From Gammaproteobacteria bacterium (GTDB lineage Bacteria > Pseudomonadota > Gammaproteobacteria > Enterobacterales > Alteromonadaceae), in contig JAAFAI010000023.1 of NCBI GenBank assembly GCA_018222405.1, positions 1 to 64,000 on the forward strand: a stretch of 64,000 nucleotides of DNA. Direction: 5' to 3'. The notes beneath the pieces were generated by a model, which was given only the letters and a program-made list of their open reading frames with translations, was not told the origin of the DNA and searched no databases. Positions 30,409-39,428 of this stretch are shown here, in pieces. A program made the translations under genes and the position numbers. Position 1 is the first letter of the stretch. Each line of letters begins with the position of its first letter.

Positions 30409-31701
30409 CTACCCACGGGCCTGGCGCTTAGCCAGGTCCTGCGGTAACCGTAACGACGTCCAGCCAAACACCAGTATTGATAACACAAACGGAATAGCCA
30501 GCCAGTCGAGTGCGGCTATCAGCCCTTCCAGTTCCCCCAGACTCGCCGTGTAATGCTCGCTCAGCACACCCACAAACGTTGGCCCACCGCCAAGCGCAAT
30601 CAGATTCAGAACAAAGAAAAATAACGCGGTAGACATGGCCCGGCAATTAGCCGGAGACAGCGTTTGTGCCATGGCAAAACACGGCCCGAAATACGTGCCG
30701 CTGGTAACCTGCAATAAGGTAAAACCAGCAATCGCTACCCATAGCGATTCAATGTGAATAGCCAGCAAAAACGCCGGTACGCCAGCGCACAGCGCCAGGG
30801 CTGGCAGGCGTGCATATGCGCCGGGATTACTGCGCCCCCATTTATCGGCAATAGCACCGCCGGCCCACACCCCTATGGCATATAAAGTGCCGTTAATAAC
30901 TCCAAATATCACCAGCAGCCAAACAATATCTACGTCACTGAAGCGCCGGACAAAGTAATCCATCTGCCAGCCAATCACCGCATAGTTTGCAAACGACGAC
31001 AACGTAATCCCCATTACCATGCCCCACCAGCTCGGCGTTTTAAGCAGCTCAACGATGCTATCAAGCATTGGTCGCTGGCGCTCTTGTTCGGTTTGCTGAC
31101 GGACAGGCTCTTTAACTGTTAGTTTCAGTACGACGGCCAGTACAACGCCGGGCAGCCCCACCGCTATCATTACCGTGCGCCAGTTGGCCTGGCCTCCGCT
31201 GAGCACAAATGCTGAGGCCAGATACGCCAGCATAATGCCAAAGGGAATGCCCAGCGCATAAAGCGCCATGGCCGAGGCCCGCTCTTTGGGGGCAAAGAGA
31301 TCAGCAATCATACTGTGTGCCGGTGGCGTACCACCGGCTTCGCCAATCCCCACACCAATCCGGCATAAGGCCAGTTGCAGGTAGCTGCCCGCAAGGCCTG
31401 ACAGTGCCGTAAAGCCACTCCATAAACTTAACGATACGGCAACGATATTTACACGGCTATAGCGGTCTGCCAGCCAGGCCACCGGAATGCCCATCACGGT
31501 ATACAACACCGCAAAATAGATCCCTTTAAGGTAACCAAGCTGAGCATCATCGAGCCCTAAATCCTGCTTAATAAACGGTGATAAAATACCAATGATCTGA
31601 CGGTCGATAAAATTAAACGCGTACACCAGCGTGAGCATCAGCAACACGTAATACCGATAACGATCAGGTTTTTCAGCGGGGGTAACAGAATTAGGGTTCA
31701 C
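30409..31701 (-). CDS. MFS transporter, spinster-like
   Basis: A 430-residue protein with 12 predicted helices. The first helix YAFNFIDRQIIGIL, the WLADRYSRVNIVAVS motif A loop and the RIGVGIGEAGGTPPAHSMIAD segment match the spinster-like group of MFS transporters common in Alteromonadales and sphingomonads. The substrate is unknown. It starts at GTG with AGGTGAT upstream. It converges on glgC with only 5 bp between stops. Confidence 0.82.
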   Translation of the reverse strand: MNPNSVTPAEKPDRYRYYVLLMLTLVYAFNFIDRQIIGILSPFIKQDLGLDDAQLGYLKGIYFAVLYTVMGIPVAWLADRYSRVNIVAVSLSLWSGFTALSGLAGSYLQLALCRIGVGIGEAGGTPPAHSMIADLFAPKERASAMALYALGIPFGIMLAYLASAFVLSGGQANWRTVMIAVGLPGVVLAVVLKLTVKEPVRQQTEQERQRPMLDSIVELLKTPSWWGMVMGITLSSFANYAVIGWQMDYFVRRFSDVDIVWLLVIFGVINGTLYAIGVWAGGAIADKWGRSNPGAYARLPALALCAGVPAFLLAIHIESLWVAIAGFTLLQVTSGTYFGPCFAMAQTLSPANCRAMSTALFFFVLNLIALGGGPTFVGVLSEHYTASLGELEGLIAALDWLAIPFVLSILVFGWTSLRLPQDLAKRQARG

Positions 31702-31824
31702 ACATCACCTGTGATACAAATACATTAACAAGCAGACTTATAGCGGAATATCATTAAGAATAAGTCGAAACGCGGCCAGCGAGCCGGGATAATACCATCC
31801 TATTTATCTGATGTTGAACTCTGT

Positions 31825-32643
31825 ATGCACATAGACAAACTATTAGCCCTGACTTCCGACGTAACGACCATTAACGATAATGAATGGCTGATGACCCACC
31901 CTGGCCTGCCCGATACCTGGGGTCAGGGCCGCACTGCATTTGGTGGTATCACCGCCGGTTTCCTGCACCATGCTCTGGCTCAGGTGGTGGATAAGGACCG
32001 CAGCTTACGCGCATATCACACCAATTTTGTCGGGCCGGTGAGTTTCGATAAACCGCTGGAATTTATTGTTGAGAAATTACGCTCGGGGCGCAATATGTCG
32101 CAATACCTGGCCAGGCTGCAGCAGGATGGCAAAGTCTGTGTTTGTGTGCAGGCCTGTTTCGGCGTAGAGCGCAGTTCAAAAATACAGGTGGATAAACTGC
32201 CTACCCACTCAATGAAGCTGCCGCAAAAAGCCAAATTTATTCCGCAAATCCCTAAAGTGACACCCCGCTTCTTCCGGCACTACGAACTGGCTATCGAGCA
32301 AGGCCAGATCCCGTTCAGCTGGAGTAAGCACAGTCATTACCATGGCTGGATGCGCTTTAAAGAGGCCGTCAGCGAGTTTAATTACACTCACCTGATATCT
32401 CTGATTGATGCCTGGCCGCCAGCCATTATTCAGCAACTTAAACTACCAGCACCGGTAAGCACTGTGAGCTGGGATATTGAATTGGTACAGCCGCTTGCGC
32501 CAAGTAATGAAAATCCTTGGTTTGGCTACCAGGTGGATACTAAACTCGCCAATGGTGGCTATGCCCACACCGAAGCAACCATCTGGGACGATAAAGAGCG
32601 GGTAATCGCGCTCAGCCGCCAGACCATCGCAGTCTTTGATTAG
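31825..32643 (+). CDS. Acyl-CoA thioesterase family protein (TesB-like double hotdog)
   Basis: A 272-residue protein matching the TesB-like thioesterase superfamily. The amino half has TWGQGRTAFGGITAGFLHHAL, a hotdog-fold helix segment, and FVGPVSFDKPLEFIVEKLRSGRNMSQYLARL. The C-terminal half repeats the hotdog, with VSWDIELVQPLAP and GGYAHTEATIWDD. It probably hydrolyses an acyl-CoA ester; chain-length preference is not evident. The ribosome site is weak. It is divergent from the MFS gene. Confidence 0.82.
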   Translation: MHIDKLLALTSDVTTINDNEWLMTHPGLPDTWGQGRTAFGGITAGFLHHALAQVVDKDRSLRAYHTNFVGPVSFDKPLEFIVEKLRSGRNMSQYLARLQQDGKVCVCVQACFGVERSSKIQVDKLPTHSMKLPQKAKFIPQIPKVTPRFFRHYELAIEQGQIPFSWSKHSHYHGWMRFKEAVSEFNYTHLISLIDAWPPAIIQQLKLPAPVSTVSWDIELVQPLAPSNENPWFGYQVDTKLANGGYAHTEATIWDDKERVIALSRQTIAVFD

Positions 32644-32728
32644 GTCTATTCAATATTCAATTAGGAAAAGAACCTATCATTTAAACAAGAAGGCTTTGCA
32701 GTGCTCCACTAAAAATTAGACTCTATTC

Positions 32729-32982
32729 AAGTCGAAGAAAGAATATTACTTTCGCCCTTCTTCAGTGTTGTCATCGTCACTGGCAGATATAACAAACCAG
32801 AGGAATCATCATGGATGAGGATTCAGTCAATGCGGCACAGGGGTGACGAATAACCGAAATGCCAGTGGCATTTCGCAGTATGAGGAACGACACGCCATGG
32901 ATGGCGTGGCTGGAATGAATCACAGGACGTTTGTTTCAATACGTGCCCTCGGCGACTCCGACAACCATTTATAAACAACCTC
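32729..32982. repeat. Dispersed intergenic repeat, copy B (long form) with two perfect hairpins
   Basis: Shares both end blocks with copy A near 3.1 kb. Its longer interior holds two perfect inverted repeats: CGAAATGCCA-G-TGGCATTTCG (32855-32875) and CACGCCAT-GG-ATGGCGTG (32891-32908). A short frame ATG GAT GAG GAT... (11 codons, from 32811, with AGGAA upstream) lies inside and may be chance. This fills most of the 574-bp gap between the thioesterase gene and the TonB receptor. Confidence 0.7.
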
Positions 32983-33057
32983 TGTTTCTAGCTACTAGCA
33001 ACGCGGACAAAGTCCAACCACTAGCACTTTACCTACCGAAGTAGTTAGTTTAAAACA

Positions 33058-33082
33058 TAAAAAAACCCGGCACAGGCCGGGT
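33058..33082 (-). terminator. Rho-independent terminator of the TonB receptor unit
   Basis: On the minus strand ACCCGGC-CTGT-GCCGGGT is followed by a run of T residues. It lies 136 bp past the receptor stop codon and should end the GH16–receptor transcript. Confidence 0.88.
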
Positions 33083-33160
33083 AAATCTTTAACGCACTTA
33101 TTATTATTATAAAGCTAGCAAGGTAGATTGCCGGAGTCAGAACTCGCTGCCCCGACAACC

Positions 33161-33226
33161 TTTAACTAATCAGTGGAGAGCTATTGCTAACTCTCCACAG
33201 GTTGGTTGGGAGGTTGATTAGTTAAA
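33161..33226 (-). other. Two-level stem structure spanning the TonB receptor stop codon
   Basis: TTTAACTAATCA (33161-33172) is the exact complement of TGATTAGTTAAA (33215-33226), which contains the receptor's TAA. Inside it, GTGGAGAG (33173-33180) pairs with CTCTCCAC (33191-33198). The predicted mRNA end is therefore a 12-bp outer stem stacked directly on an 8-bp inner stem, with a 16-base bulge on one side. Confidence 0.6.
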
Positions 33227-36169
33227 TCCGTAACGAACACCCAGCGCATAGCGTGTGCCATACTGGCGGGCAAACAGGAACTGCTCCTCGTAACGGCCGT
33301 AGCCCTGTTCCGTTTCGTTGTTCAGGTTTAACGCATCAAAGAACACGGTGAGGTTTTCATTGATGTCGTAGTTAATGCTCATATCCACCTGACCATAGTC
33401 TTTAAAGAACTGTGGAGGTGCATCAGCAGAGCCCTGAGCCTGACCAACACCTAACAGGTAATCATCACGCCAGGCGTAAGTCACCTTCACTGACAGACCG
33501 TCTTTCTCATAAAACGCCTGCAGGTTAGCTGAGTCGCCCAAACCGGTTAGTGGCGCTTGTTGAGTAAGACTGTCTACGTCGAACTCTACATCACCGTTAA
33601 CAAAGGTGGCGTTCACGTTGAAACCAAAACCGGTTTCACCAATCATGTGCTGCAACGCCACTTCCACACCATCAACCGATTTTGCATCGGTGTTATTTGG
33701 CTGGCTGACATTCCATACAATCAGTGGATCATTGCTGTTTGGCTCAATCTGACCGTCGGCATTGCCGTGACCATTGGCCAGCATCTGATCGAAGATCGCC
33801 GTGCTGGTTGCCTGCTCCCCGCGGGCTTCAATATCGGCAATCGCCTGCTGATAGCGCGGACCATTGTAGATATCGTACAAGCCATCGATGGTGGTCTCGG
33901 TAATCGTGGTCTGAATGAAGTTATCAACGTCTTTCTTAAACCATACGATTGACGCGTAACTTGCTTCACCGTAGTAGTACTCCAGCGCTAAATCGAGGTT
34001 AGTCGACTCAAACGGTAACAGGTTAGGGTTACCCTGTGAGCCCGTCCGTGAACCTGGTTTGGGGCTGCCGCTCAGGGCACGACCACCGGCTAAGAAGCCT
34101 AATGGTGCACGTGACATGGTTTTACCCCATGATACCCGTGCCTGTAACTCGTCGGTGACGTCCAGACGGAAGTCGATCGACGGCAGGAACACATCGTGTG
34201 AGCCTTCCTGGGTCAGGTAGTTGGCGGTACCGCCTTCTTCGTACTGCATGATCCACTCAGAGGCTGCAACCCAGTTTACCTGCTGCTCAACACGCTGACG
34301 TACGGTACTGGTTACATCAGTTTCTTCGTAGCGGGCACCGGCAATTAACTGCGCCGGATAGTCACCAATGTCAAATTCCCATTCGGTCTGAACGTAAATA
34401 CTATTGGTCACTTCCTCTACTTCACTTTCGCCCGTAATGCCATTGAAATAAGCATCTGGTACATACGCATCACCGCCCATGACGTCTTCGGTCAGGTAGG
34501 CCATTTGACGCGCTACGGCTTCGTCGAAGTCGTAGGTGTAGTAATAGTTAGGCATCAGGTTAGCGCCACCGCCGGCAAACTCATCGAGGAAGCTACCAGT
34601 ATCATGACGGGTAAACATGCTGTCCGGGAAGATCTCCGGGAAAGACGGATTGAAGCCCGGTCCACCACGCAGACCGCTCCACGCGTTGGTGCCGTACATA
34701 GTTTGTTCGGTGCGGGCAAAACCAAATTTAACTACCGGCATAGGGATATCAAATTTAGAGTTGTACCATTCACCATCAAACTGCAGCTGTTCTACATTTG
34801 ATTCGCCCGGAGAGTGAATAAACTGACTGAAGTTAGAATCAATTTCACTTGGCATCAGTTCATTGGTGCCGTTTTGCCATCTGATGAAAGCATGGGGTAC
34901 TTCACCGTTACGATAGTCGTAAACTTTGGTGATGAGTTTATCGGAACCCAGAATGATCTGGCCATTGCTGCCCATACCATCGTCTGCACCGTTATCGATT
35001 TCATTGCTGGAATCGTGATAATCGATGTTGAATTTCAAATCGTCAGTCACCTGCCAGTCGATATTCAGACCGATTGAGCGGGCATCTACCTCAGTGGTTT
35101 CACGGAAGGCGGTAAATGAGCCATCGTTACCACCAATATCGGCGTAAATTGCCGTACCGTTTTCATCCAGCTCGTAACCGTTAATGTTACCGCCAAATTC
35201 ATTCCAGATACCCCAGCCAACACTCTCCAGACCCACAATCGCATTGGTCATGGTGTAGTCGAGTGTCATGGTTATGTCGTCGTTAGGCGCGTACTGGAAA
35301 GTTACCTGAGCATTGGTACGGTCATTTTCCACATTATCGATACCATAGTTCATATCTTTCGGGAAAAAGTGATTACCGATGCGGTTGCCTTCATCATCCA
35401 CGGCGCGCGGATCGATCATGGTGGACTCGTTAAATTCCGGTAAATCCACATTTGCCTGCCAGCCCTGAATATTGGCCTGCTGACGCTGGAAGTCACGCTG
35501 ATAATGAGAGAAGCTTACCGCAAATCCCAGTTTGTCATCGTTGAAAGTGTTACTGTAAACACCGGCGATTTCAGGCGTTACATCATCCCCTTCCACTACA
35601 GACGTATCATGCAGCGCCTTGGCCATAAACGAGTAACGCTGACCCGGCTTCTGCAATGGCTTTGAGGTAACGATGTTGACCGTCGCACCCAAACCACCAC
35701 TTGGCAGTTCGGCCTTCGCTGTTTTGTACACTTCCAGGGCACTGACGCCCTCAGAAGAAAGGTGCTGCAGGCTGTAAGAACGGGTAAAACCCGTACCCGG
35801 CATCTGACGACCATTTAAGGTGATCAGGTTAAAGCCCGGACCAAAACCACGCACGGTGATTTCGCTTCCCTCACCATTGGCGCGGCTTACCGATACACCC
35901 GTAATACGTTGCAGTGATTCAGCCAGGTTAGAATCCGGGAATTTACCCATTTCTTCCGCTGAAATCGCATCCATCACACCCGGTGTGCTGCGCTTGATAT
36001 CCATTGCACGAATTAAACTGCCACGGATACCCTGCACTTCAATAACTTCAACTGCCGGTTCCTGTTCAGACTCGTTCGCTTCCTGCGCGAAGGCTGCCTG
36101 ACCTGCGGTGCCCAGCAATAACCCTACGGCTATAGCCAGACGATTTTTATTAAAAGTTGTGTAGTTCAT
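33218..36169 (-). CDS. TonB-dependent receptor (TonB-Xanth-Caul type), probable glucan transporter
   Basis: A 983-residue outer-membrane receptor. Signal peptide (cleavage after AFA, about residue 28), then the plug domain (VIEVQGIRGSLIRAMDIKRSTPGVMDAISAEEMGKFPDSNLAESLQRITGVSVSR; split here only for description) and a large 22-strand-type barrel ending in aromatic YALGVRYGFN. The plug wording fits the TIGR01782 group, used for carbohydrate uptake in marine bacteria. It lies 76 bp after the GH16 gene on the same strand, so the imported ligand is probably beta-1,3-glucan oligosaccharide released by that enzyme (inference). Confidence 0.92.
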   Translation of the reverse strand: MNYTTFNKNRLAIAVGLLLGTAGQAAFAQEANESEQEPAVEVIEVQGIRGSLIRAMDIKRSTPGVMDAISAEEMGKFPDSNLAESLQRITGVSVSRANGEGSEITVRGFGPGFNLITLNGRQMPGTGFTRSYSLQHLSSEGVSALEVYKTAKAELPSGGLGATVNIVTSKPLQKPGQRYSFMAKALHDTSVVEGDDVTPEIAGVYSNTFNDDKLGFAVSFSHYQRDFQRQQANIQGWQANVDLPEFNESTMIDPRAVDDEGNRIGNHFFPKDMNYGIDNVENDRTNAQVTFQYAPNDDITMTLDYTMTNAIVGLESVGWGIWNEFGGNINGYELDENGTAIYADIGGNDGSFTAFRETTEVDARSIGLNIDWQVTDDLKFNIDYHDSSNEIDNGADDGMGSNGQIILGSDKLITKVYDYRNGEVPHAFIRWQNGTNELMPSEIDSNFSQFIHSPGESNVEQLQFDGEWYNSKFDIPMPVVKFGFARTEQTMYGTNAWSGLRGGPGFNPSFPEIFPDSMFTRHDTGSFLDEFAGGGANLMPNYYYTYDFDEAVARQMAYLTEDVMGGDAYVPDAYFNGITGESEVEEVTNSIYVQTEWEFDIGDYPAQLIAGARYEETDVTSTVRQRVEQQVNWVAASEWIMQYEEGGTANYLTQEGSHDVFLPSIDFRLDVTDELQARVSWGKTMSRAPLGFLAGGRALSGSPKPGSRTGSQGNPNLLPFESTNLDLALEYYYGEASYASIVWFKKDVDNFIQTTITETTIDGLYDIYNGPRYQQAIADIEARGEQATSTAIFDQMLANGHGNADGQIEPNSNDPLIVWNVSQPNNTDAKSVDGVEVALQHMIGETGFGFNVNATFVNGDVEFDVDSLTQQAPLTGLGDSANLQAFYEKDGLSVKVTYAWRDDYLLGVGQAQGSADAPPQFFKDYGQVDMSINYDINENLTVFFDALNLNNETEQGYGRYEEQFLFARQYGTRYALGVRYGFN

Positions 36170-36245
36170 AGTTCGATACTCACGTTTTATTCTTTACCTT
36201 GTGCAGGTACCGGCCAGTGGGCTGCGGCACCTGCGACCGGCTGCA

Positions 36246-38894
36246 TTACTCGGCAGCGATTTCTGCGTTATCGATACGGTAGACGGCGCCGTCACCAGTC
36301 CCCCAGGCCGGGAAGACCATCAGTACATTGATGTCACTGATATCCAGGCCAGCATCGAATAACTGTTGCAAGGTAAAGGTGTAGGTTTGCCATTGACCCA
36401 GCACTGGCGCTTCGCCTTCCACACTGTCAGTCAGTGGCAGTTCAACAGCCGTGGCCGCACCGGTAGATTCAATTTTGAATAACCAGCTTGAATCCGGATC
36501 AGACGGGTTAGATACCACTTTCATGTCAAAGCGAACCACACCTGTGCTCAGCAGAGCGGAAGCGTCGTAAGACACGCCGTCATCGGCCAGAAAGCCCATT
36601 ACCGTTGGCTGCGAGCCAATGATGAACTGTGCTACGGCACCTTTGCTATCGTCTTCGTCCATCTCTACTGTTGGTGTAGAACCACCACAGCAATCCCAGA
36701 TAGACCAGCCATCGGCAGCGACATCTTCGAACAGTTTAATGCCGTTAGCCGATTCCACAGACGGGTCATAGATGCGGGCGTTATCCACACGGTACACCGC
36801 ACCATTACCGGTTCCCCAGGCAGGGAAAATCATCAGTACATCAATGGCACTAACATCCAGTCCAGCGGCTGATAAGTCAGACAGTTTAAAGGTATAGGTC
36901 TGCCATTCGCCGGTCACCGGCGCAACGCCTTCCTGACTGTCAGTAACAGGCAGTTCCACCGCGGTCGCTCCGTCGCTGGATTCCAACTTGATTAACCAAG
37001 AGGCATCCGGGCTTGATGGCGCATCAACCACTTTCATTTCAAATTCCAGTACGCCGGTTTCTAAAATGGCACTGGCGTCAAACGGCGTATCACCACCACC
37101 ATTGGCACCGCGGGTAATAAAGCCCATTACGGTTGGCGCTTCGCCGATAGAGAACTGAGCAACCAGACCATGATCATCATCGTCAAGTTCTTCAGTAGGC
37201 ATCGAACCGCCACAGCAGTCCCACATTACCCAGTCAGGGTTTTCACCGTCATCAAAGAACACTACCTCTGGTGATGGCGCCTTAATTTCAACATTATCTA
37301 ACTGATAAACGGCACCTTCGCCCAGTCCCCATGACGGGAACACCATCAGTACGTCAATCGCACTGACATCCAGTCCCATATCAGCCAGCATCTGCAGAGG
37401 AAATACGTAGGTCTGCCATTCGCCGACCACTGGTGTTACACCGTCACGGTTATCAGCCAGAGGCAGTTCGGCAGCACTTGACGCGTTGTTGCTTTCTACC
37501 TTGAATAACCAGGTAGCATCCGGACTGGCCGGTGCAGATACGACCTTCATATCAAATGAAATCACGCCAGTTTCGAGCATGCCAGAGCCATCAAAAGGAG
37601 ATGCCTGACCGTTTTCATCGGTAATAAACTCATCACGGCTGATAAAACCGTTAACCGTTGGCGATGCGCCTACCATGAATTCATACACGGCACCTTGATC
37701 CGGGTCTTCAACGATCATTGGCGTCGAGCCACCACAACAGTCCCAGGCAGGCCAGTTAGGGTTCGCCGCATCGTTAAAGATGGTCAGGTTTTGTACAACA
37801 CCACTTGAGGGTGGCGTTGGAATAGGTGCTTCACCCTCAACCAGGGCATCATCCAGGCTTTCATAGCCAGGGCGGATGGTTTCACAGCCTTTACCGGTGT
37901 CCGGATCAGAAGCACACTCATACACGTGTACGTAGTCGATAACATATTCCTGGCCAGCGGCAAACGCGTCAGCGTCGATGCCCATGTTATTGACGTTTTC
38001 AGGCCAGTCACCGCCAACCGCCAGGTTCAGTAACAGGTGGAATTCCTGATCGAACGGCGCATTATTCCAGAAAGTGGTTAACTCACCGGTGATTTGATCG
38101 TAATACTCAGCAAACCAGCCACGGTGGCTCAGGCCCATGGCCTCGCCACTGGCGTTGTAGCGTACTGTGGATTTACGCTGGGTGGCATACAGGTAACCGT
38201 CTACATACCAGCGAATTTCCCCTTCCTGCCATTCAATCGCATAGGTGTGGAAATCGTCAGCCGGATTCATGTCGGCCGGGAACTCGTAGGCTTTACCGGA
38301 ATTCACATTGTTTGGCCAGTCGCGACCATAATGCAGGGTGCCGTGGATGTTAGATTCAACATTCCCTTCTTCATCGGCCACTTTCAGGTTAACCGCTTCC
38401 ATAATGTCGATTTCGCCGGACTTCGGCCAACCGCCATATACATAGTCGGTAGGCAGCATCCAGAATGCCGGCCAGCTGCCCTGCCCTGAAGGCAGTTTGG
38501 CGCGCATTTCAAAACGGCCGTATTTAAAGTCCCCTTTATAACGGGTGTTTAACCGGGCAGACGTGTAAGGCTTTTCAGCCCCTTCCTCTGCTGGCAGTGC
38601 AACGATATGCAGCATACCGTCGGCAACATAAGAGTTTGCCGGATCGTCGGTATAGCACTGTTGCTCATTGTTACCGCCGCCGGCGCAATTTACTTCGTGT
38701 GTCCATTTAGCGCTATCGATTGCGCTACCATCAAAATCATCACTCCAGACTAATTGCCAGTCGGATACCGGCTGAGCCGGATCAACGGTGGTAAAATCTG
38801 ATTCTGTTTTGGCGCTTTCGCCGCCACAACCCATCAGCGTTGCCGCGGTCATAGCAGCAAGCAACCGAGATAGTTGCATTGTTGTGTTTTTCAT
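36246..38894 (-). CDS. GH16 laminarinase-type lipoprotein with three C-terminal repeat modules
   Basis: An 882-residue lipoprotein (lipobox LMGC, C23). The GH16 domain spans about residues 45-328, with catalytic GEIDIMEA (nucleophile E161, D163, acid/base E166), typical of endo-beta-1,3-glucanases (laminarinases). Three tandem modules follow at about 367-538, 543-710 and 717-882. Each has a WDCCGG signature near its start, a TGVxxFxMKVV strand, GEWQTY/GQWQTY, and ends FPxWGxGxGAVYxxDNxxI, resembling a CBM4/9-type beta-sandwich. The module family is not certain. The gene heads a two-gene unit with the TonB receptor. Confidence 0.9.
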   Translation of the reverse strand: MKNTTMQLSRLLAAMTAATLMGCGGESAKTESDFTTVDPAQPVSDWQLVWSDDFDGSAIDSAKWTHEVNCAGGGNNEQQCYTDDPANSYVADGMLHIVALPAEEGAEKPYTSARLNTRYKGDFKYGRFEMRAKLPSGQGSWPAFWMLPTDYVYGGWPKSGEIDIMEAVNLKVADEEGNVESNIHGTLHYGRDWPNNVNSGKAYEFPADMNPADDFHTYAIEWQEGEIRWYVDGYLYATQRKSTVRYNASGEAMGLSHRGWFAEYYDQITGELTTFWNNAPFDQEFHLLLNLAVGGDWPENVNNMGIDADAFAAGQEYVIDYVHVYECASDPDTGKGCETIRPGYESLDDALVEGEAPIPTPPSSGVVQNLTIFNDAANPNWPAWDCCGGSTPMIVEDPDQGAVYEFMVGASPTVNGFISRDEFITDENGQASPFDGSGMLETGVISFDMKVVSAPASPDATWLFKVESNNASSAAELPLADNRDGVTPVVGEWQTYVFPLQMLADMGLDVSAIDVLMVFPSWGLGEGAVYQLDNVEIKAPSPEVVFFDDGENPDWVMWDCCGGSMPTEELDDDDHGLVAQFSIGEAPTVMGFITRGANGGGDTPFDASAILETGVLEFEMKVVDAPSSPDASWLIKLESSDGATAVELPVTDSQEGVAPVTGEWQTYTFKLSDLSAAGLDVSAIDVLMIFPAWGTGNGAVYRVDNARIYDPSVESANGIKLFEDVAADGWSIWDCCGGSTPTVEMDEDDSKGAVAQFIIGSQPTVMGFLADDGVSYDASALLSTGVVRFDMKVVSNPSDPDSSWLFKIESTGAATAVELPLTDSVEGEAPVLGQWQTYTFTLQQLFDAGLDISDINVLMVFPAWGTGDGAVYRIDNAEIAAE

Positions 38895-38959
38895 TCTTCA
38901 GCCCCGATCTAAACGGAATTTATGTTGCGTCACCTGTCGGCTCTCGTCCGCCGCAAAAG

Positions 38960-39005
38960 TGTAAGCGCTTACATGTGCAATCACAAAATTATGTAAGCGC
39001 TTACA
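38960..39005. promoter_or_regulatory. Two perfect LacI-type operators upstream of the GH16 gene
   Basis: TGTAAGCGCTTACA occurs at 38960-38973 and again at 38992-39005. Both are perfect 14-bp palindromes with the CG centre typical of LacI-family operators, and their starts are 32 bp apart (about three helical turns). They lie 65 and 97 bp before the GH16 start. A third imperfect site, TGTAAGCGCAATCA, lies near 39365, and an AAGCGCT core near 39222. The remaining 39006-39428 stretch is AT-rich with no gene. No LacI-family regulator gene is in the window. Confidence 0.8.
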
Positions 39006-39428
39006 GAGATTATTACATTAAGTTAGAGAAGTAAATTCAAATTAACAATTTTTTTACTATAAAGTGCATCACGATTGTGATTTTTGGTTTGTGCTATCAG
39101 CACAGTTGGCTCAATGGGGCAAGGTTACACCCCAATCATGAAATTCGCTTTAATTACATTGATTTGTATTAATCTCATTCAACTACACGTGGAAATGAAA
39201 CCGTATATAAGCGTGGGGGTTTAAGCGCTAAACGCGCTCACCGCCTTCATTTTTCTGCTCTGGTGTAATGAAAAACAGACAGTTAGCAAATCATTTGATT
39301 AACAATTAAACAATGGCTGAATAAGGCAAAATTAAGCACAACAGCGGGATTATTGGTCACTTTTATGTAAGCGCAATCATTCATGTAAGGCAAGTAAACG
39401 AATGTCAGATCTTAAGACAATGCGTGCT

